From Aulostomus chinensis (taxonomy: Eukaryota > Chordata > Actinopteri > Syngnathiformes > Aulostomidae): DNA of 64,000 bases. The DNA is taken from contig JBBMOA010000021.1 of assembly GCA_037954235.1 (NCBI GenBank), positions 10,302,501-10,366,500 on the forward strand, written 5' to 3'. Below, in pieces: positions 63,301 to 64,000 of this stretch. The number at the start of each line of letters is the position of its first letter. Position 1 is the first letter of the stretch. The position numbers and the translations under genes are program-made. The notes below the pieces were generated by a model. That model did not search any database. It was not told where the DNA came from and worked only from the letters and a program-made list of their open reading frames with translations.

Positions 63301-63356
63301 TCGCTGCTTATCTGTTGAAGTGCCTCGAAAGTCTTTCCCAGCTGCTAAACAGTTGA
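33185..63356 (+). CDS. rttn: Rotatin (RTTN), complete gene of 49 coding exons
   Basis: Rotatin is a large armadillo/HEAT-like protein of centrioles and basal bodies. It is needed for building full-length centrioles and cilia, and its loss disturbs left-right axis and brain development in mammals. I joined 49 exons by hand; the phases agree at every junction and the sum is 6756 bases including the stop, or 2251 residues, close to human rotatin (2226). Exon count also matches human as I recall it. The N terminus (MELSGIIKKIGHPLREIRVR) and C terminus (ECK...LWPW; EDGQQSILK; YLLKCLESLSQLLNS) match rotatin closely. Introns 10 and 29 use GC donors; the rest fit GT-AG. The longest introns are 6 (2.1 kb) and 44 (2.6 kb). 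Exon coordinates are in the block entries below. A few borders, especially exons 33-34 and 41, rest on phase rather than homology. Confidence 0.93.
37171..39892 (+). CDS. rttn: RTTN exons 7-12 (residues 239-574)
   Basis: Exons: 37171-37321, 37429-37597, 38121-38311, 38440-38555, 39440-39607, 39680-39892. Exons 8 and 9 encode a Ser/Gly/Gln-rich, probably disordered linker between helical repeats. Exons 10-12 return to leucine-rich helical sequence (LELLGDAVLLLG, LELLGDILSYH). Exon 10 ends at CTG followed by gcaagt, a GC donor; no GT nearby keeps the frame into exon 11, which starts KEKLQTCLELLG. Confidence 0.88.
40109..44937 (+). CDS. rttn: RTTN exons 13-20 (residues 575-899)
   Basis: Exons: 40109-40221, 40332-40458, 40836-40961, 41650-41766, 42344-42483, 43091-43256, 43406-43505, 44852-44937. 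The segment VLYEISAFGLQD with LLFLLKGQLTMAKSTWDRL and EALYPVIPILQ is strongly rotatin-like. Exon 14 uses a weaker donor (gtcaga). Intron 15 carries a 16-bp perfect hairpin (41147-41183). Intron 16 has a short (AAC)n repeat at about 41909-41934, intron 18 a (GT)n repeat at 43353-43378, and intron 19 a SINE (44183-44443). Confidence 0.9.
41147..41183. repeat. Perfect 16-bp inverted repeat, 5-nt loop, in RTTN intron 15
   Basis: The arms at 41147-41162 and 41168-41183 (left arm aaaagatttgagagaa) are exact inverted copies around agttc. In RNA this would form a 16-bp stem with a tight loop. No flanking U run or transposon termini are seen, so function is unknown. Confidence 0.8.
44183..44443 (+). 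mobile_element. tRNA-derived SINE, second head type, in RTTN intron 19
   Basis: The head has a tRNA-like box A (taactcagaggtagagtgg) and box B (ggttcaatcc at about 44239-44248), so it should derive from an RNA polymerase III transcript. The 3' half (ggcgacccatccagggtgaa, aggctccagc, ataagcgg and (ATGG)n) matches the tails of the SINEs at 2265-2637, 4327-4608 and 5388-5774, although the head differs. A near-perfect 12-bp duplication flanks it (gaaaagtgtaag at 44171-44182, gaaaagtgaaag at 44444-44455). Confidence 0.85.
45471..50161 (+). CDS. rttn: RTTN exons 21-28 (residues 900-1318)
   Basis: Exons: 45471-45588, 46020-46116, 46209-46274, 46385-46573, 47337-47579, 48240-48396, 49492-49658, 49942-50161. 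The sequence is leucine-rich and helical, without catalytic motifs, as expected for an armadillo-like scaffold. All junctions are GT-AG and in phase. Intron 24 holds a (CT)n tract (47135-47182). Intron 26 (48397-49491) holds a degenerate repeat-like patch at about 49191-49250. A 17-base near-copy of the exon 21 donor lies in intron 21 at about 45641-45657. Confidence 0.88.
47135..47182. repeat. (CT)n microsatellite in RTTN intron 24
   Basis: CT dinucleotides with two CCCT interruptions. Confidence 0.9.
49191..49250. repeat. Degenerate interspersed-repeat fragment
   Basis: The phrases ggagtatctcagtaactatt and atcataaaattccacaca resemble a widespread teleost repeat whose usual form, from memory, reads like atctcagcaactattgg and catgaaatttgg. 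It is a decayed fragment with no boundaries seen. Confidence 0.35.
50994..53795 (+). CDS. rttn: RTTN exons 29-36 (residues 1319-1680)
   Basis: Exons: 50994-51122, 51266-51376, 51868-52026, 52262-52339, 52697-52892, 52999-53123, 53210-53297, 53594-53795. Exon 29 ends AAG followed by gcaagt, a second GC donor. Exons 34-36 encode a Pro/Ala/Ser/Thr-rich linker (about residues 1543-1640, including PPPPPAAAVPAA) that is likely disordered and fast-evolving. The 3' end of exon 33 and the exon 34 borders are chosen by phase; a competing donor (ggcag, then gtacac near 52823) would break the frame. Exon 36 resumes conserved sequence (MVTPDLLTAHCGLLTNLL). Confidence 0.8.
53315..53366. repeat. 52-bp perfect purine-pyrimidine alternation in RTTN intron 35
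   Basis: TG units pass into cgcgcgcacgtgcgcacaca and end in tgtgtacaca with no break in alternation. It contains the palindrome gcgcacgtgcgc (53334-53345). Such sequence is a strong candidate for left-handed Z-DNA. Confidence 0.85.
54781..58376 (+). CDS. rttn: RTTN exons 37-44 (residues 1681-2011)
   Basis: Exons: 54781-54871, 55111-55261, 55442-55579, 56686-56888, 57022-57127, 57381-57478, 57665-57742, 58250-58376. The stretch AGLIDSCVEQMKQTHSQL followed by ESVRPGK and LWPWLLLDDPTM matches mammalian rotatin almost residue for residue. The exon 41 acceptor at 57021 is the only one that keeps the frame; three earlier AGs do not. Intron 39 contains an interspersed-repeat fragment (55736-55808) and a 26-bp minisatellite (56076-56179). 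Confidence 0.88.
55736..55808 (+). repeat. Teleost interspersed-repeat fragment in RTTN intron 39
   Basis: The phrases caaggcaagttt, tttgtatagcacattt and ggcaattcaaagtgcttta match a repeat I recognise as abundant in teleost genomes. Only about 70 bp is preserved. Confidence 0.6.
56076..56179. repeat. 26-bp minisatellite, four units, in RTTN intron 39
   Basis: Units at 56076-56101, 56102-56127 and 56128-56153 are identical. A fourth, at 56154-56179, has a few substitutions. The unit contains gcgacagtgctaaccac, which is the reverse complement of the box A region of the SINE head seen at 2265-2637, and the sequence just upstream (gaaccaaaaacctctt) continues that similarity. There are no spacers, so it is not CRISPR-like. 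Confidence 0.9.
58494..58528. repeat. (CA)n microsatellite
   Basis: CA units in RTTN intron 44, preceded by an imperfect CA-rich stretch from about 58476. Confidence 0.9.
60056..60096. repeat. (CT)n microsatellite
   Basis: CT units with one interruption near the end. Confidence 0.9.
60312..60344. repeat. (CTGG)n tetranucleotide repeat
   Basis: Eight ctgg units in RTTN intron 44. Confidence 0.9.
60966..63356 (+). CDS. rttn: RTTN exons 45-49 (residues 2012-2251, C terminus)
   Basis: Exons: 60966-61159, 61678-61951, 62833-62936, 63089-63158, 63277-63356. Exon 45 encodes ACSSLCGGG then a Gly/Ser stretch and FSLLANLAMSRDCRGLLQK. Exon 46 holds EDGQQSILK and NLCFCAANKPHLLAN, and exon 47 GASALWALLYNNQR; all are hallmarks of the rotatin C terminus. 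The protein ends LESLSQLLNS with a TGA stop at 63354-63356. Intron 47 has a (CA)n tract right after the donor. Confidence 0.92.
62943..62965. repeat. (CA)n microsatellite beside the exon 47 donor
   Basis: CA units begin six bases after the GT of the RTTN intron 47 donor. CA-rich tracts in this position are known binding sites for hnRNP L in mammals, so a splicing influence is possible. Confidence 0.85.
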
Positions 63357-63389
63357 TTTTTTTTCCTTTCTGTTTTGTGTTTGATTTAT

Positions 63390-63395
63390 ATTAAA
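63390..63395 (+). promoter_or_regulatory. Probable RTTN polyadenylation signal (ATTAAA)
   Basis: The variant hexamer ATTAAA lies 34 bases after the stop codon, and no AATAAA is close by. A GT/T-containing stretch follows. This would give a very short 3' UTR. Confidence 0.5.
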
Positions 63396-63399
63396 TATT

Positions 63400-64000
63400 T
63401 TGATGTTAAAGTGCAAACCAAAAACAAAAGAGTGAACATTTGAAGCTTCCATTTGATCTTTGTACGTGCACAGCTCCAAATTCTTGCTATAAAGCATCAA
63501 CGTGCCCTGAATATGCAGAGGGATTATTCATCTGTGAGTGCCGATATTCGGTTTTGTTTGGTTTAACCTACATAAACACAGAAAAGCTCCAGAGAAACAT
63601 GCTAATACCCTTCTACAATGTGAATTTAATTTAAATTCCAGGGGGGGGATTACAACCTATAATCTTTAAAAAAATACTCCTCAAAAGTCCAAATGATTGT
63701 AAACACAAGAAGAGTGTATTGCTATTACAGTTTAGAGCATGGATCCCCACCGTGTAGCAGTACTTCTACCATAAGCTTCCCAGCACCAGTGATAAAGTAG
63801 TCCCTCTGTGTGAGGGGAGCCAACAGTGGGCTACCATGCAGTGAGCCACCCTAGTAGCTCAAGTGCGTCTCTGTGGGTAGAGAGTGAGCAGGAAGTACAG
63901 CCTGGGCGCCTCTCCACTCGTCTCATCAATGCTGCTTTCATTCTCCTTCGCCGGGACAAGATGGAAGTTGAACAAAAGCAGCTCTGGTACTTCGTGGTAC
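63400..64000. other. Gene-free right edge
   Basis: No recognised gene. In human the next fish-conserved neighbour on this side is, as I recall, DOK6, convergent with RTTN, so part of its 3' UTR might begin here on the minus strand. Nothing in the sequence confirms that. Confidence 0.35.

Noticed and set aside
63855..64000. Minus-strand frames open to the window edge
   Set aside because: Two overlapping frames are open, neither shows a known C terminus, and DOK6, the expected neighbour, ends differently as far as I recall.

Overview
The window is nuclear DNA from a ray-finned (teleost, probably percomorph) fish. The evidence is two vertebrate orthologues (SOCS6 and rotatin), compact GT-AG introns, tRNA-derived SINEs with (ATGG)n tails, miniature DNA transposons and very abundant CA/GT microsatellites. 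Nothing bacterial, plasmid-borne or phage-like is present, and I found no operon, CRISPR array or previously undescribed gene system.

Layout. Positions 1-18350 hold no gene that I can support. This part contains microsatellites, three copies of a fish SINE (two with clear target-site duplications, one nested in an older repeat), a DNA-transposon-like element with inverted termini, a 60-bp higher-order trinucleotide array, and unique stretches that could be conserved noncoding sequence. Positions 18350-26.6 kb hold SOCS6 on the minus strand: a single-exon 536-codon reading frame (22358-23968), a probable 4-kb 3' UTR carrying a MITE, and two likely 5' UTR exons. Positions 26.6-33.2 kb are the shared upstream region of two divergent genes and include a LINE reverse-transcriptase fossil. 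Positions 33185-63356 hold RTTN (rotatin) on the plus strand. I could join 49 exons in phase into a 2251-residue protein. Positions 63400-64000 contain no recognised gene.

The two genes are not a functional unit. SOCS6 is a cytoplasmic SH2/SOCS-box adaptor for a Cullin5 ubiquitin ligase acting on receptor tyrosine kinase signalling. Rotatin is a large armadillo-like centriole and basal-body protein. Their head-to-head order matches human 18q22 as I recall it, which supports both identifications.

The most notable observations are two GC-AG introns in RTTN, an intron whose only frame-preserving acceptor lies behind three competing AGs, a 26-bp minisatellite apparently grown from a SINE head, a poly(T) tract flanked by a near-perfect 16-bp duplication just upstream of RTTN, and SINEs that share a tail but carry two different tRNA-like heads.
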